This document shows positions 43,975 through 53,675 of a stretch of DNA of 64,000 nt, piece by piece. How positions within the stretch are numbered: the stretch's first letter is position 1; every line of letters begins with the position of its first letter. This DNA is from Bradyrhizobium amphicarpaeae (GTDB taxonomy: Bacteria > Pseudomonadota > Alphaproteobacteria > Rhizobiales > Xanthobacteraceae), in the NCBI RefSeq assembly GCF_002266435.3, contig NZ_CP029426.2, positions 1,456,001 through 1,520,000 on the forward strand, written 5' to 3'. The notes below the pieces were generated by a model. It had not been told where the DNA came from. It saw only the letters and a program-made list of their open reading frames with translations, and made no database searches. A program made the position numbers and the translations under genes.

Positions 43975-46047
43975 GTGAGCTACTTCACATCCAGGCGTGA
44001 ACGCCAAAGCCTGCGCGCATGTGCGGGGTTCCTGGCGGCGCTGCTTGGGCTCACCTCGGCGGCGGCGTCGGAGCCGCTCCGCCGCAGCTTCTATGCGATC
44101 GGCGCGGAAACCTGCGGTGACGGCGATCTCGCTTTTCCCAGGATCCAGATCGGCATGAAGGCCGGATTTTGCGCAGGCCTCGTCGCCAGCGAAGAGGATC
44201 GCCTTAAATTTCCGCGCGCGATCGTCCAGGTGCCGGGCCGCGAGCTGTTCGTGGTGGCCGACATGGGCGGCTGGGGGCACAGTGATGGACGGTTGCTGCT
44301 GCTCGATCCGCGTGCGGCCCCGGGGCAGCGGTTCAAGGAATTGCTGACCGGCGTCGAATATCCGTTCGGCCTCGCGATCGGCCCGGACAGGAAGCTCTAC
44401 GCCTCGACCGCCGAGACCATCTTCCGGTTCGATCCCCTCGCCGACAATCCGCGCGGCACGGTCGAGACCATCATCCGTCACATGCCGGGCCGGCGGATCA
44501 CGCTGCCCGACGGCACAAAGGTCGAGGAGAGTGCGCATCCGCTCAAGCAGTTCGTCTTCGACAAAAACGGGCGGCTCTTCGTCAATGTCGGCTCCCACAG
44601 CGACGATTGCATCACGCCGGCGCCGATCACAAAGCCTTGCGCGGCGGCCGAAGGCGCGTCAGCGATGGCAGCGATCTGGCTGTTCACGCCGCCTGCGGGT
44701 GGCGTCTTCCCGGTGCTGAAGCCCGGGGATGCCGATCCGCCGCACATTGTCTATGCGCGGGGCTTGCGCAATTCGATGGCGCTGGCGCTGCATCCGAATT
44801 TTCCCGATGCCGGCTACGCCTTCCTGCAGGGCGAGAACAGCCGCGACTTGCCGGATATCTTCAAGCCGAACGAGGAGATCAACGCGATCGAACCGGGCAG
44901 GCATTATGGCTGGCCCTATTGCTACGATCTATCGACGCCGAGCCCTGAATTCAGAAACGTGCTGCAGGGCGGGGTCTACAAATCGCTCTGCACGGCCAAC
45001 GCACTCTACAAGCCGCCGCTCTCACTGATGCCGCCGCATGGCGCGCCGCTCGCGATGCTCTATTATCACGGCAGAAAATTTCCGGAGCTGGAGGGCAAGC
45101 TGCTGGTCGGTCTCCACGGCTACCGTCCGACCGGCAGCCGTGTCCTCGTCTACGATGTCGACGATCACGGTTTCCCCAAGCTTTCCCCGGCGCCGGTGCG
45201 TTACCGCGTCAGTTGCGCCGCCGATCCGGCGCGCAGCTTTCAGACCGACGCGGGCGAAGTGGCCGCCGCGCCGTTCGATGAGCTGATCGCAGGCTGGCAC
45301 CGCGTCAACGGTATCCGGCCGCAAGGCGCGCCGGTCGGCATGACGGTTGCGGAGGATGGCGCGATCTGGCTGGTCGAGGACAAGAACCAGACGGTGATCC
45401 GCATCGATCGTGCTGCGGGTGATCCGCCGCCACCGCTGCCGTGCGACATGCGCAGCCAGGCGATGATCGACCAGCTCGCAGCTTTCGTCGCCGGGGATGC
45501 GCGGAACAGCGCCCGGCTGACCACGCTGCGCAAAGGCCTGGTCGAGAAGCATTGCCTCGGCTGCCATTCCGATTTCGGTTTGAAGGGCGGCCAATCGGAG
45601 GCGGAGAAGGACGCGGCGGTGCTCCGCTTCATGCTTTCGCAGGACGGCTGGATCTATCCCGGCGATCCCGGCGCCGGCAGACTGCGCACGCGGCTGCGCG
45701 GTCTCGGCGCCGAGAAGCTGATGCCGCCGGGCGGCGAGGGCTTGCCGAAGACCGAGCCCGGCTATGCGCGCCTGCTCGACACCATGGATGTGCTCGTCGC
45801 GACGATGGTGCCGGGCACGCGGATGCGGATCAAGCCGGGACCACCACAGCGCAAGTTCTTCGGCAAGGCCAACAAGGAATGCGGCGAAATACCGACTGGG
45901 AAGGTCGTTGTCGTGACACAAAGGAACGCTGTAGACAAACCCGGCTTCAGCCGATTCTTCCGGCCGGCCGATCCCTTCCTGAATGGCGAGTGCAGCGACG
46001 GCGATGGCTATTACATCCGGCAGGAATTTCTGGTGCCTGTGCAGTAG
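43975..46047 (+). CDS. Sugar dehydrogenase (sorbosone/glucose type) fused to cytochrome c
   Basis: The 690-residue protein has an export signal (LRACAGFLAALLGLTSAAAS) and a six-bladed propeller of the PQQ-dependent sugar dehydrogenase type (VYARGLRNSMALALHPNFP, EINAIEPGRHYGWPYCYDL). A C-terminal haem-binding CLGCH motif at 527-531 follows. It would oxidise a sugar or aldose in the periplasm and pass electrons through its own haem. The GTG at 43975 is the likely start. Confidence 0.82.
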   Translation: MSYFTSRRERQSLRACAGFLAALLGLTSAAASEPLRRSFYAIGAETCGDGDLAFPRIQIGMKAGFCAGLVASEEDRLKFPRAIVQVPGRELFVVADMGGWGHSDGRLLLLDPRAAPGQRFKELLTGVEYPFGLAIGPDRKLYASTAETIFRFDPLADNPRGTVETIIRHMPGRRITLPDGTKVEESAHPLKQFVFDKNGRLFVNVGSHSDDCITPAPITKPCAAAEGASAMAAIWLFTPPAGGVFPVLKPGDADPPHIVYARGLRNSMALALHPNFPDAGYAFLQGENSRDLPDIFKPNEEINAIEPGRHYGWPYCYDLSTPSPEFRNVLQGGVYKSLCTANALYKPPLSLMPPHGAPLAMLYYHGRKFPELEGKLLVGLHGYRPTGSRVLVYDVDDHGFPKLSPAPVRYRVSCAADPARSFQTDAGEVAAAPFDELIAGWHRVNGIRPQGAPVGMTVAEDGAIWLVEDKNQTVIRIDRAAGDPPPPLPCDMRSQAMIDQLAAFVAGDARNSARLTTLRKGLVEKHCLGCHSDFGLKGGQSEAEKDAAVLRFMLSQDGWIYPGDPGAGRLRTRLRGLGAEKLMPPGGEGLPKTEPGYARLLDTMDVLVATMVPGTRMRIKPGPPQRKFFGKANKECGEIPTGKVVVVTQRNAVDKPGFSRFFRPADPFLNGECSDGDGYYIRQEFLVPVQ

Positions 46048-46945
46048 CGTTCTTCTCGTCGTGGCGACGGCGTCCGCCCGGGCCGAGACCAAGCTGTTCG
46101 AGAGCGCGCAGGTGACGCCTCCCGGCGAATACACGCTCGGCATCGAGGGTCCCGCGGCTGACCTCGATGGCAATTTGTTCGTGGTCAATTTCGGCAAGCC
46201 CGGGACCATCGGACGGCTGCCCGCCGGCGGCACCGCGTCGGAGCCATTCACGGCGCTGCCCGAGGGGAGTGTCGGCAACGCCATCCGCTTCGATCGCAGC
46301 GGCACCATGTTCATCGCCGACTACAAGAAGCACAACATCTTCGCGATTGCGAAGGGGGCGACGGAGCCGTCCCTGTGGTTTCATTCCGACGAGATGAACC
46401 AGCCCAACGACATCACGATCGCGCGCGACGGCACGATCTTTGCGAGCGATCCGAACTGGAAGGGCAGGGAAGGTCATATCTGGCGGATCGCCAAAGCCGC
46501 CGACGGCACGGTGCAGGGACAGATCATGTCGGCGCCGCGCGCGATGGGCACCACCAACGGCATCGATCTCAGCCCCGACGGCAAGACGCTCTATGTCGGG
46601 GAATCCAGCAGCGGCCAGATCTGGTCCTATGCGATCAACGGCAGCGAGCTGACGGCTGCAAAACTCGTCAAGGCGTTTCAGCCCGACACCGTCGACGGGT
46701 TGCGCACCGATGTTGCCGGCCGGCTCTATGTCGCGCGCATTCTCAAAGGCACGATCGCGCTGATGAAGCCGAATGGCGCGGTCGAGCGGGAAATCGCGCT
46801 GAGGGCCAAGGAGCCGACCAATCTCGCCTTCGGCGGCAGCGACGGCAAGACCGTCTTCGTCACCCAGCGCCAGGGCGGCTTCATCGAGTCTTTCCGCACC
46901 GACCAGCCAGGGCGCGAGCACTGCCTCCAGCGCGGGCGCTGCTGA
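46004..46945 (+). CDS. SMP-30/gluconolactonase-like secreted protein
   Basis: The 313-residue protein has a signal peptide (NFWCLCSSVLLVVATASARA) and a lactonase-type propeller (GPAADLDGNLFVVNF, NQPNDITIARDGTIFASDP, NGIDLSPDGKTLYVGESSSG). It overlaps the end of the dehydrogenase gene by 44 bp, so coupling is likely. An ATG at 45983 is a second start. It could hydrolyse the lactone made by the dehydrogenase. Confidence 0.82.
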   Translation: MAITSGRNFWCLCSSVLLVVATASARAETKLFESAQVTPPGEYTLGIEGPAADLDGNLFVVNFGKPGTIGRLPAGGTASEPFTALPEGSVGNAIRFDRSGTMFIADYKKHNIFAIAKGATEPSLWFHSDEMNQPNDITIARDGTIFASDPNWKGREGHIWRIAKAADGTVQGQIMSAPRAMGTTNGIDLSPDGKTLYVGESSSGQIWSYAINGSELTAAKLVKAFQPDTVDGLRTDVAGRLYVARILKGTIALMKPNGAVEREIALRAKEPTNLAFGGSDGKTVFVTQRQGGFIESFRTDQPGREHCLQRGRC

Positions 46946-47062
46946 GCCCCGGTCTGCTTCCGTCGCAGGGCGCGACGGCATTCTTCTTGCTTGCATCTGG
47001 CCGCCGCAGGGATCAAGAAATCCACGGCCCGCCTTGAGAGCCTGCGAGCACGGAGTGTTTGA

Positions 47063-48088
47063 GTGAAAGCCGTCCATACCGAACTGCACCGCAGCCACGA
47101 TCCGCAATTCTTCCTGGTCCGCGGCGTCGTCAAGCGCACCACCGAGCAGCCGGAGCGTGCCGACCGCCTGCTCAAGGGCTTAAAGGACGGCAAGCATCAG
47201 CTGATCGAGCCGACCATATTCGGGCAGGGGCCTCGCGCACGCGTTCATAGTCCGGAGTATCTGTCGTTCCTGAGCGAGGCCTGGGACGCCTGGACCGCGC
47301 TCGGAGATTCCGGCCCCGAGATGATCGGCAACATCCATCCGGTGCGCCATGCCGCGACCTATCCGACCCACATCGTCGGCAGGCTCGGTTGGCACACCGC
47401 CGACACCGCGGCGCCGATCGGTCCGGGCACATGGGCTGCGGCCTGTGCCGCGACCGACGTTGCGGTCACCGCCGCGCAGATGGTGATGGACGGCGAGGAT
47501 GCGGTCTACGCGCTCTGCCGTCCGCCCGGTCATCACGCCTATCGCGACATGGCCGGCGGCTTCTGCTTCCTCAACAACAGCGCGATCGCCGCCGCGCATC
47601 TGCGGCAGAAGCACGAGCGCGTCGTGATCCTCGACGTCGACGTCCATCACGGCAACGGCACCCAAGGCATCTTCTACGCCCGGCCCGACGTCTATACGGT
47701 GTCGATCCACGCCGATCCCGTTGCCTACTATCCCTATGTGTGGGGCTATGCGCACGAGCGCGGCGAGGGACCCGGCCTCGGCACCAATCTCAACATCCCG
47801 CTGGCGATCGGTACCGGCGATGACGGCTACATCCAGGCGATGGACGTCGCGCGCAAGGCGATCGAATCCTTTGCCCCCGGCGCGCTCGTCATCGCGCTCG
47901 GCCTGGATGCCTCCGAGCACGATCCGCTCAAGGGATTGGCGGTCACGACGCCGGGTTTCCGCCGCATCGGCCAGGCCATCGCCAGGATGGGCCTGCCGAC
48001 CGTGTTCGTGCAGGAGGGCGGTTATCTCTCCGATATTCTGGGCGCGAACCTGACCTCGGTGCTGGCGGGATTCGAAGAGGCGCGGTGA
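47063..48088 (+). CDS. Acetylpolyamine amidohydrolase-like histone deacetylase family enzyme
   Basis: The 341-residue protein has RPPGHHAYRDMAGGFC, ILDVDVHHGNGTQGIFY and LGLDASEHDPLKGL, the zinc ligands and catalytic His pair of the histone-deacetylase superfamily. Bacterial members of this branch remove acetyl groups from polyamines. GTG start at 47063. It may link to the polyamine theme of the neighbouring genes. Confidence 0.88.
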   Translation: MKAVHTELHRSHDPQFFLVRGVVKRTTEQPERADRLLKGLKDGKHQLIEPTIFGQGPRARVHSPEYLSFLSEAWDAWTALGDSGPEMIGNIHPVRHAATYPTHIVGRLGWHTADTAAPIGPGTWAAACAATDVAVTAAQMVMDGEDAVYALCRPPGHHAYRDMAGGFCFLNNSAIAAAHLRQKHERVVILDVDVHHGNGTQGIFYARPDVYTVSIHADPVAYYPYVWGYAHERGEGPGLGTNLNIPLAIGTGDDGYIQAMDVARKAIESFAPGALVIALGLDASEHDPLKGLAVTTPGFRRIGQAIARMGLPTVFVQEGGYLSDILGANLTSVLAGFEEAR

Positions 48089-48107
48089 TGCCGCGTCCGC
48101 GGCGGCG

Positions 48108-48839
48108 TCACTCAGCCGCTTCCTGCAGCGGCCAAGCATTGCGGCTGATGGGAAGGCCACCGTCCGCACGGGAGCCGTCGGCGATCGCGAGGCGATGCGA
48201 GGGCGAGGGCGAGTACAGCGAGAAGCGCCAGCCATCGGGATCGTCGGCGATATCGGGCTTGAAGCTGATCTCGATGGCCTGGTGCGAGACCTGCATCGCG
48301 AAGGCGTCGAGCGGCAGATTGAGCCCAAAGCCCCTGGCCTTCAGATAGGCTTCCTTGAGCGTCCAATAGTCGAAGAAGCGTTCGGTCGCGGCCGGCTCCG
48401 GCAGTGCCCGCAGCGTTTCGACCTCCTCCGGCGCAAAGAAGCGAAGCGCGGTGGACAGCGGCGCCACACGCCGCGACACGGTTTCGACGTCGACGCCGAC
48501 GGATTCATGCCTCGACACGACGCAGGCGACGCAGCCGTCGGCGTGGGACAGGCTGAAATGCAGCGCGCTCGATGTCGCGGGCGCTGCGACAAACGGCCGT
48601 CCGTAACGGCCGGCTGCAAATGACCAGTCGGACGGCGCGACGTTGGAGGCGATCTGCGACAGCGCCAGGCGCAGCATCGCATGCGCGAAAATATACTGCC
48701 GTCGATGCCGCTCGAACATGAAGCGATCGGCACGGGTCCGTTCATCGACCGAGAGCAGCCGCCGGCACTCCTCGACCGCGCCCGGCGCGTCAATGGATTC
48801 GATCAATCCGACAAAGAGCTCAATTCTGTCGTTCGCCAT
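48108..48839 (-). CDS. 4-prime-phosphopantetheinyl transferase (Sfp type)
   Basis: The 243-residue protein has FSLSHADGCVACVV, SVGVDVETV and FFDYWTLKEAYLKARGFGL, the CoA- and magnesium-binding motifs of Sfp. It activates acyl or peptidyl carrier proteins of polyketide, nonribosomal-peptide or fatty-acid pathways; no such pathway is in the window. Start chosen at 48839. Confidence 0.88.
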   Translation of the reverse strand: MANDRIELFVGLIESIDAPGAVEECRRLLSVDERTRADRFMFERHRRQYIFAHAMLRLALSQIASNVAPSDWSFAAGRYGRPFVAAPATSSALHFSLSHADGCVACVVSRHESVGVDVETVSRRVAPLSTALRFFAPEEVETLRALPEPAATERFFDYWTLKEAYLKARGFGLNLPLDAFAMQVSHQAIEISFKPDIADDPDGWRFSLYSPSPSHRLAIADGSRADGGLPISRNAWPLQEAAE

Positions 48840-49443
48840 CAATTGGGCCTTTAGCGCCAGGCCGTGGGAAAATCCCCGGTCCCGACGGAAGAAACAACTG
48901 AGCAAGAATCAACCGCGCAGACCGCTTCTAGCGATCCACCCGGGCGAATTCTTGTCGATTTGCAGGCCGGTTTACAGGCGCAAGCTTGTGCGAGACTCCA
49001 AGCTCGACCGCGAGCGGCCATCCTTCGAAAAGTGAAGCCTGACGGTTCCTGCGCGCCGCGGCCGATGCAGCCTAGTTCGTCTCGGCAACCAGTATTTTTT
49101 GGAAACCTTTGCGATCCTCGTTGCCCAACGAGGTACCCCTGAAAAATTCGATCACAGCCATAACGACCCCCCGGTCGAAAATATTCGTCCAAATCAAAAC
49201 GCAGGAACAATCTTGCGCGATGAGGCCAAATAATCAAGCTGCAACTGGGTCATTCACAGCTTTGGCGAGTGAACCGTAGTCATCCGGGATGGCTGAGCGC
49301 TCCGTCGCTCCAGCCGAGCGTAGGCCGAACGCTGCCGTCGGATGGCTAACGCTTCGTTTCATTTTACCTTGATTGCGAATGGACGTATCCAACGCATGCC
49401 GGCGCCGCTATGAGTAAGGCCTGATGGCCATTTGAGCGCGCCC
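48840..49443. other. 600-bp intergenic region with one possible micro-gene
   Basis: I see no ordinary gene here. The one open frame worth noting is a 29-residue one on the minus strand (49072-49161). The part near 49260-49420 would contain the promoter of the DUF6492 gene. No clear repeats were found. Confidence 0.4.
49072..49161 (-). CDS. Possible 29-residue micro-protein
   Basis: The frame encodes MAVIEFFRGTSLGNEDRKG followed by FQKILVAETN and a stop. A G-rich segment (CCGGGGGGTCGTT) just before the ATG could serve as ribosome-binding site. Such short frames arise by chance, so this is only a candidate. Confidence 0.3.
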   Translation of the reverse strand: MAVIEFFRGTSLGNEDRKGFQKILVAETN

Positions 49444-50394
49444 ATGCATTCCGTTGCCTTGCTGACTGCCAGCTATGCCAAGGATATCGAACGCTTTTCG
49501 CTGCTGAGCGAGAGCATCGACACCTGGCTCACCGGATACACGCGGCATTATGTTCTCGTTAACGACGAGGATGTGCCGCTGTTCGCGCGGTTCGCCTCCG
49601 ACAAGCGGGTCATCGTTCCGGCCTCGCGCTACTTGCCGAAATGGCTGTTCGCGCTGCCGCCGGCGCTCCAGTTCATCAGCAAGCGGCGGGTCTGGCTGTC
49701 GCTGATGTCGTCGCCGGTGCATGGCTGGCACATCCAGCAGATCCTCAAGATCGCCGGCGTCCTCAACGCGCCCGAACAGCGCGTCTGCATCCTGGATTCG
49801 GACAATCTGTTCTTCCGCGAATTCGACGTCGGCCGATATGCCGGCGCCGAAAAGACGCCGCTGTTCGTCACGCCGAAGGACATCGGCGCTGGTCACCCCT
49901 TGCATGGGCTGTGGCTGCGCACCGTCGATCAGCTTCTCGGCATCAAGGACCGCTCATTCCCCGCCGACGATTATGTCGGCAATGCGCTGGTCTGGGACAA
50001 GGGCACCGCGCGTGCGATGACCGATGCCATCAAATCGGCGACCGGGTTGAACTGGGTTCTGGCGCTGTGCCGGAAGAAGAAATTCTCGGAATATCTGATG
50101 TACGGCCATTTCGTCGCGAACTCGCCCGTGCATCTGGCCACCCACCGGGTCACGGAAGACAGCATCGCGGTCTCGCATTGGGACGACACGCCGCTCGACC
50201 GGCCGGCCATCGAAGCGCTGATGCGTGCCGCGAGGCCCGAGCAGGTCGCGCTCTGCATCCAGTCCTATTCGTCGACCTCGGTCGATGACATCCGCGACGT
50301 GTTCCGCCTCAACTCGCGCGATCGCCGGGCTCCGAGCCTTGCGCCGGACCATATCGACGACGCGGCCGAATTCGAGGCAAAGGCGCGCGGCTAA
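49444..50394 (+). CDS. DUF6492 protein, glycosyltransferase-like
   Basis: The 316-residue protein has MHSVALLTASYAKDIERFSL, VCILDSDNLFFREFD with a DxD-like acidic patch, and ISKRRVWLSL, resembling DUF6492 proteins of polysaccharide loci. A nucleotide-sugar transferase function is inferred. ATG at 49444; a TTG at 49432 is an alternative. It precedes the convergent xylanase. Confidence 0.78.
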   Translation: MHSVALLTASYAKDIERFSLLSESIDTWLTGYTRHYVLVNDEDVPLFARFASDKRVIVPASRYLPKWLFALPPALQFISKRRVWLSLMSSPVHGWHIQQILKIAGVLNAPEQRVCILDSDNLFFREFDVGRYAGAEKTPLFVTPKDIGAGHPLHGLWLRTVDQLLGIKDRSFPADDYVGNALVWDKGTARAMTDAIKSATGLNWVLALCRKKKFSEYLMYGHFVANSPVHLATHRVTEDSIAVSHWDDTPLDRPAIEALMRAARPEQVALCIQSYSSTSVDDIRDVFRLNSRDRRAPSLAPDHIDDAAEFEAKARG

Positions 50395-50404
50395 GCTCGC
50401 GCCT

Positions 50405-51493
50405 TCACGCGTCCTTCGTGAATTTGCTGATCACGTCCATGAACGGCTTCGGCTTGAACTCGCCGTCCAGCGGCAGCGGGCGGTTCGGCTGCTTGTCGGC
50501 GCGCGCAAAGACGCCGTTGATCCAGCTGTAGCGATCCGAGAGGCCCCAGGTGAGGATCGAGCGCACCGGGCCGCTGGTCGAGATCGCCGTCAGCAGGTCG
50601 TTGACGCGCTTGGCGACGATGGCGTCGCGCTCCGCCGGATTGCCCGTCAGCTTCTGATCGTCGACGTCGAGCTCGGTCACATACACTTCAAGTCCCCAGG
50701 AGCGCAGCTCGGTGACGAACTCGGCGAGCCCGTGGGTGTCGATCTCGAGCTCGGCATGCAGATGCGATTGCAGCCCGACGGCGTGGAGCGGAACGCCCTG
50801 GTCGAGCAGGTCCATGATCAGGTGGCGGTAAGCCGCGCGTTTGGCAATGAAGGAGTCCTTGGCGGACTCGATGTCGTATTCGTTGATCGCGAGCTTGACG
50901 AAGGGATCGGCTGCAGCCGCCGTGCGGAACGCCAGCGGAATCCAGTTCTGACCGAGATGCTGCGTCCAGAACGTGTCGCGTCGGTCCTTCGGGCTGCGGG
51001 GATTGTCCGGGATCGGCTCGTTGACGACGTCCCACGAGGTCAGCTTGTCCTTGTAGTAGGAGACGACGGTGCCGATGTGATCGACATAGGCGCGCTCGAC
51101 GCCCCTGGTGTCCTTGATCTGCTTGGCCCAGTCCGGAATGTCGTGATACCAGGCGAGCGCGTGGCCGCGCATCGTCAGGTCGTTATCCCGCGCAAAATCC
51201 AGGATCGCGTCGGCGCGTTCGAAGTTGAACGTGTGCGCGTTCGGCCGCAGCATCGGCCATTTCAGTTCGAGCACCGGCACCACCTGGGTGCAATAGGTGC
51301 TGATGGCTTCGCCGAGCCTGGGATCGGCTTGCAGATCCCAGAGCGTGGCCGCCGCGCCGAACCCCTGATGGCGCTGTGCCAGTTTCGACGCCGGCGCCGC
51401 CGACACGGATGCGCCTGCCGCGAGTGCTGCGGCGCCGCCGAGGAGAAATTCGCGTCTGTCGAGCCTGGTCACGGCAGTCCTTTTTCGAGCCAA
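50405..51493 (-). CDS. Tat-exported GH10 endo-1,4-beta-xylanase-like enzyme
   Basis: The 362-residue protein has a twin-arginine signal (DRREFLLGGAA) and a GH10 barrel. E159 in SWDVVNEP is the acid/base and E274 in YVTELDV the nucleophile, with RGHALAWYHDIPDW at strand 3. It could cleave xylan-like or self-made polysaccharide outside the inner membrane. It is flanked by polysaccharide biosynthesis genes. Confidence 0.92.
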   Translation of the reverse strand: MARKRTAVTRLDRREFLLGGAAALAAGASVSAAPASKLAQRHQGFGAAATLWDLQADPRLGEAISTYCTQVVPVLELKWPMLRPNAHTFNFERADAILDFARDNDLTMRGHALAWYHDIPDWAKQIKDTRGVERAYVDHIGTVVSYYKDKLTSWDVVNEPIPDNPRSPKDRRDTFWTQHLGQNWIPLAFRTAAAADPFVKLAINEYDIESAKDSFIAKRAAYRHLIMDLLDQGVPLHAVGLQSHLHAELEIDTHGLAEFVTELRSWGLEVYVTELDVDDQKLTGNPAERDAIVAKRVNDLLTAISTSGPVRSILTWGLSDRYSWINGVFARADKQPNRPLPLDGEFKPKPFMDVISKFTKDA

Positions 51494-51515
51494 CGCAGCA
51501 TCGTACCAAGCGTCG

Positions 51516-51546
51516 CCCCACGACGCCGGGGTTTCGTGTCGTGGGG
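51516..51546. promoter_or_regulatory. Perfect 9-bp inverted repeat in divergent region
   Basis: CCCCACGAC and GTCGTGGGG with 13 bp between lie just upstream of the xylanase gene and about 250 bp upstream of the flippase. It could be an operator for either. Confidence 0.45.
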
Positions 51547-51793
51547 TTAACTTCCGCCGTCTGCAGGTCGTGGTTTCCTGCCGTGATCGCGCCTTGCCGG
51601 TGGAGGAAGGGCAAATTTAACGCTAACGCGCGAAAGCGGCTTCACGGCTTCATTCGCGGCCCGATCTGCAGACTTATGTGACACTCTTGAGCGATGCTGC
51701 GGCGCTTTCGTTCGCCCCGCCAAAGGGCCCATTCAAGGCCGCATTGATGAACGGCCGCCACACTCGCAAGACCGCCGCCGGTCCCGTGCCCGC

Positions 51794-53230
51794 ATGCTGA
51801 ACCGCCATTTCTCGATTTATCTCGTCGCCTACATCCTGCCTGCGGCGGTGGGCTTCTTCGCGGTCACGGCCTATACACGGCTGCTGACGCCGTCCGAGTA
51901 CGGCGTCTATGTCGTCGGCATCAGCCTCGCCGGCATCCTGGGTGCGATCTTCTTCGCCTGGATCAAGCTGTCGGTGTCGCGCTATCAGGCGATGTCGTCG
52001 GAGGTGGATTTTCGCGGCACGGCGATGGTCGCCTTCGGCCTCACCGTCGCGGTGCTCTGCGCCACCACCCCGCTGGTGTTCCTGTTCCGCAGCGACCTCA
52101 GTGTCGAACTGCTGCTCGCCAGCATGTTCGTCGCGATCATGGTCAACGCGGTCGACGTCGGCCAGGAGTTCGAACGCGCCAAATTGCGGCCCTACCGGTT
52201 TGCCGCGATCTCGATCGTGCGCAGCGTGTCGAGCGTCGGCTTCGGCCTGCTCGGCATCTGGCTCGGCTGGGGCGGATTGGGCTTGCTCGCCGCGTTCGGC
52301 CTGGGATCGCTCACCGGCATCATCCTCAACCTGGTCGGCGACCGCTCCAAAATCGCGCGCTTCGAGCGCAGCCAGTTCATGCAGCTGGCCCGCTACGGCC
52401 TGCCGTTGACGCTGGCCGGGCTCTCCGTTGCGGTCTATTCGGCCTGCGACCGGCTGATCGTCGCCTATCTGCTCGGCAAGGACGCCGCCGGCATTTTTGG
52501 CGTCGCCGCAGACCTGCCGCGCCAGTTCATGGTCATGATCGCCTCCAGCGTTGCGGCGGCCACCGTGCCGCTGGTGTTCCGGTCCTTGTCCGAGAATAAC
52601 GAGGAGACGACGCGGGAGCGCTTGACCGAAAGCCTCGAGCTGCTGCTCGTGGTCGTCGCACCTGTTGCGATCTGGCTCGCGCTTGCGGCGGACCAGGTCG
52701 CCGGCACGCTGGTCGGTGTCGACTTCCGCGCCGGTGTCTCGGCGCTGCTGCCAACCCTGGTGCTCGCCCGCTTCTTCGGTATCGCCAATCAGTTCTACGT
52801 GCAGATCAGTTTCCAGCTCGCCGAGCGCCCCTTCATGCTGGCGGCGCAATCCTTCCTCACCCTGGTGGTGAGTGTGGCGCTGATGTTCGCGCTGGTCGGA
52901 AGCTACGGTCTCCTAGGTGCCGCGCTGGCGACGCTCGCGACCGAGGCGCTCGGCTTCATCGTCGCAATCGTGCTGATGCACCGGGCTCACCCCGTGCCGT
53001 TCGATTTCAACCGGCTCGCCGGCATCGCAATATCGGCTGCGGCAATGGCGGGGACGATCCTGTTGGCGCGATCGCAAGTGGGTGGCACCGGCCTCATGGC
53101 GCTGATCGTCGTCAGTTTTGCGGGCGGTTCCGCTTATGCCGTCGTGGCGTGGCTTCTCAATGTCGCCCAGGTGCGGACGCTGTCGCTGCGCCTCTTGCGG
53201 AACTTCAACCGGAAAGCGCTGGGCGTCTAG
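51794..53230 (+). CDS. Polysaccharide flippase (Wzx/MVF-type)
   Basis: The 478-residue protein has about twelve to fourteen membrane helices and the N-terminal block AYTRLLTPSEYGVYVVGISL of the polysaccharide transport family. It would flip lipid-linked glycans across the inner membrane. It is divergent from the xylanase gene. Confidence 0.88.
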   Translation: MLNRHFSIYLVAYILPAAVGFFAVTAYTRLLTPSEYGVYVVGISLAGILGAIFFAWIKLSVSRYQAMSSEVDFRGTAMVAFGLTVAVLCATTPLVFLFRSDLSVELLLASMFVAIMVNAVDVGQEFERAKLRPYRFAAISIVRSVSSVGFGLLGIWLGWGGLGLLAAFGLGSLTGIILNLVGDRSKIARFERSQFMQLARYGLPLTLAGLSVAVYSACDRLIVAYLLGKDAAGIFGVAADLPRQFMVMIASSVAAATVPLVFRSLSENNEETTRERLTESLELLLVVVAPVAIWLALAADQVAGTLVGVDFRAGVSALLPTLVLARFFGIANQFYVQISFQLAERPFMLAAQSFLTLVVSVALMFALVGSYGLLGAALATLATEALGFIVAIVLMHRAHPVPFDFNRLAGIAISAAAMAGTILLARSQVGGTGLMALIVVSFAGGSAYAVVAWLLNVAQVRTLSLRLLRNFNRKALGV

Positions 53231-53422
53231 CGGAGATGCCCGCCGAGCGGGACGCCGGCCGGGGCGGCCGGGTTCAAGGCGGAAGAGAACTCTCCTCGAG
53301 AGCAATATTGACCAGTAACTTCGGACCCGGCGGTCCATGCTGGGCTTATCACCGTCCCTCATCGGCAATCTTTCGGTGACTGAGAGTGCTGTCGTGCTCT
53401 CGCCTGACCCGCGGTGCATCGC

Positions 53423-53662
53423 ATGCATTTGCAACATTCGCACACATACGGTTCTCCACCGGCATCGGCCCAAGGTCCGCGCTGTCATTGGTGCGGCGAA
53501 GCAATGAGCTTGTGGAGAATCCCCGGTCTATCGGCCTTCGAGATCGGAACATTCGGATGCGCCGGGTGCCAGCGAGGTTATTCCGCCGCAATCGAAACCG
53601 ATCCGATGACATCGGCCGCCGTTCTCTGGCTGGACAGCCGAGGCTTGCGGCCACCGACTTGA
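53423..53662 (+). CDS. Small zinc-ribbon-like protein
   Basis: The 79-residue protein has two CxxC pairs, CHWCGEAM and CAGCQRGY, 26 residues apart, as in a zinc ribbon. A GTG at 53414 is an alternative start. It is followed by two more short genes in the same direction. Function unknown. Confidence 0.55.
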   Translation: MHLQHSHTYGSPPASAQGPRCHWCGEAMSLWRIPGLSAFEIGTFGCAGCQRGYSAAIETDPMTSAAVLWLDSRGLRPPT

Positions 53663-53675
53663 GCGAGTCCGCCAA

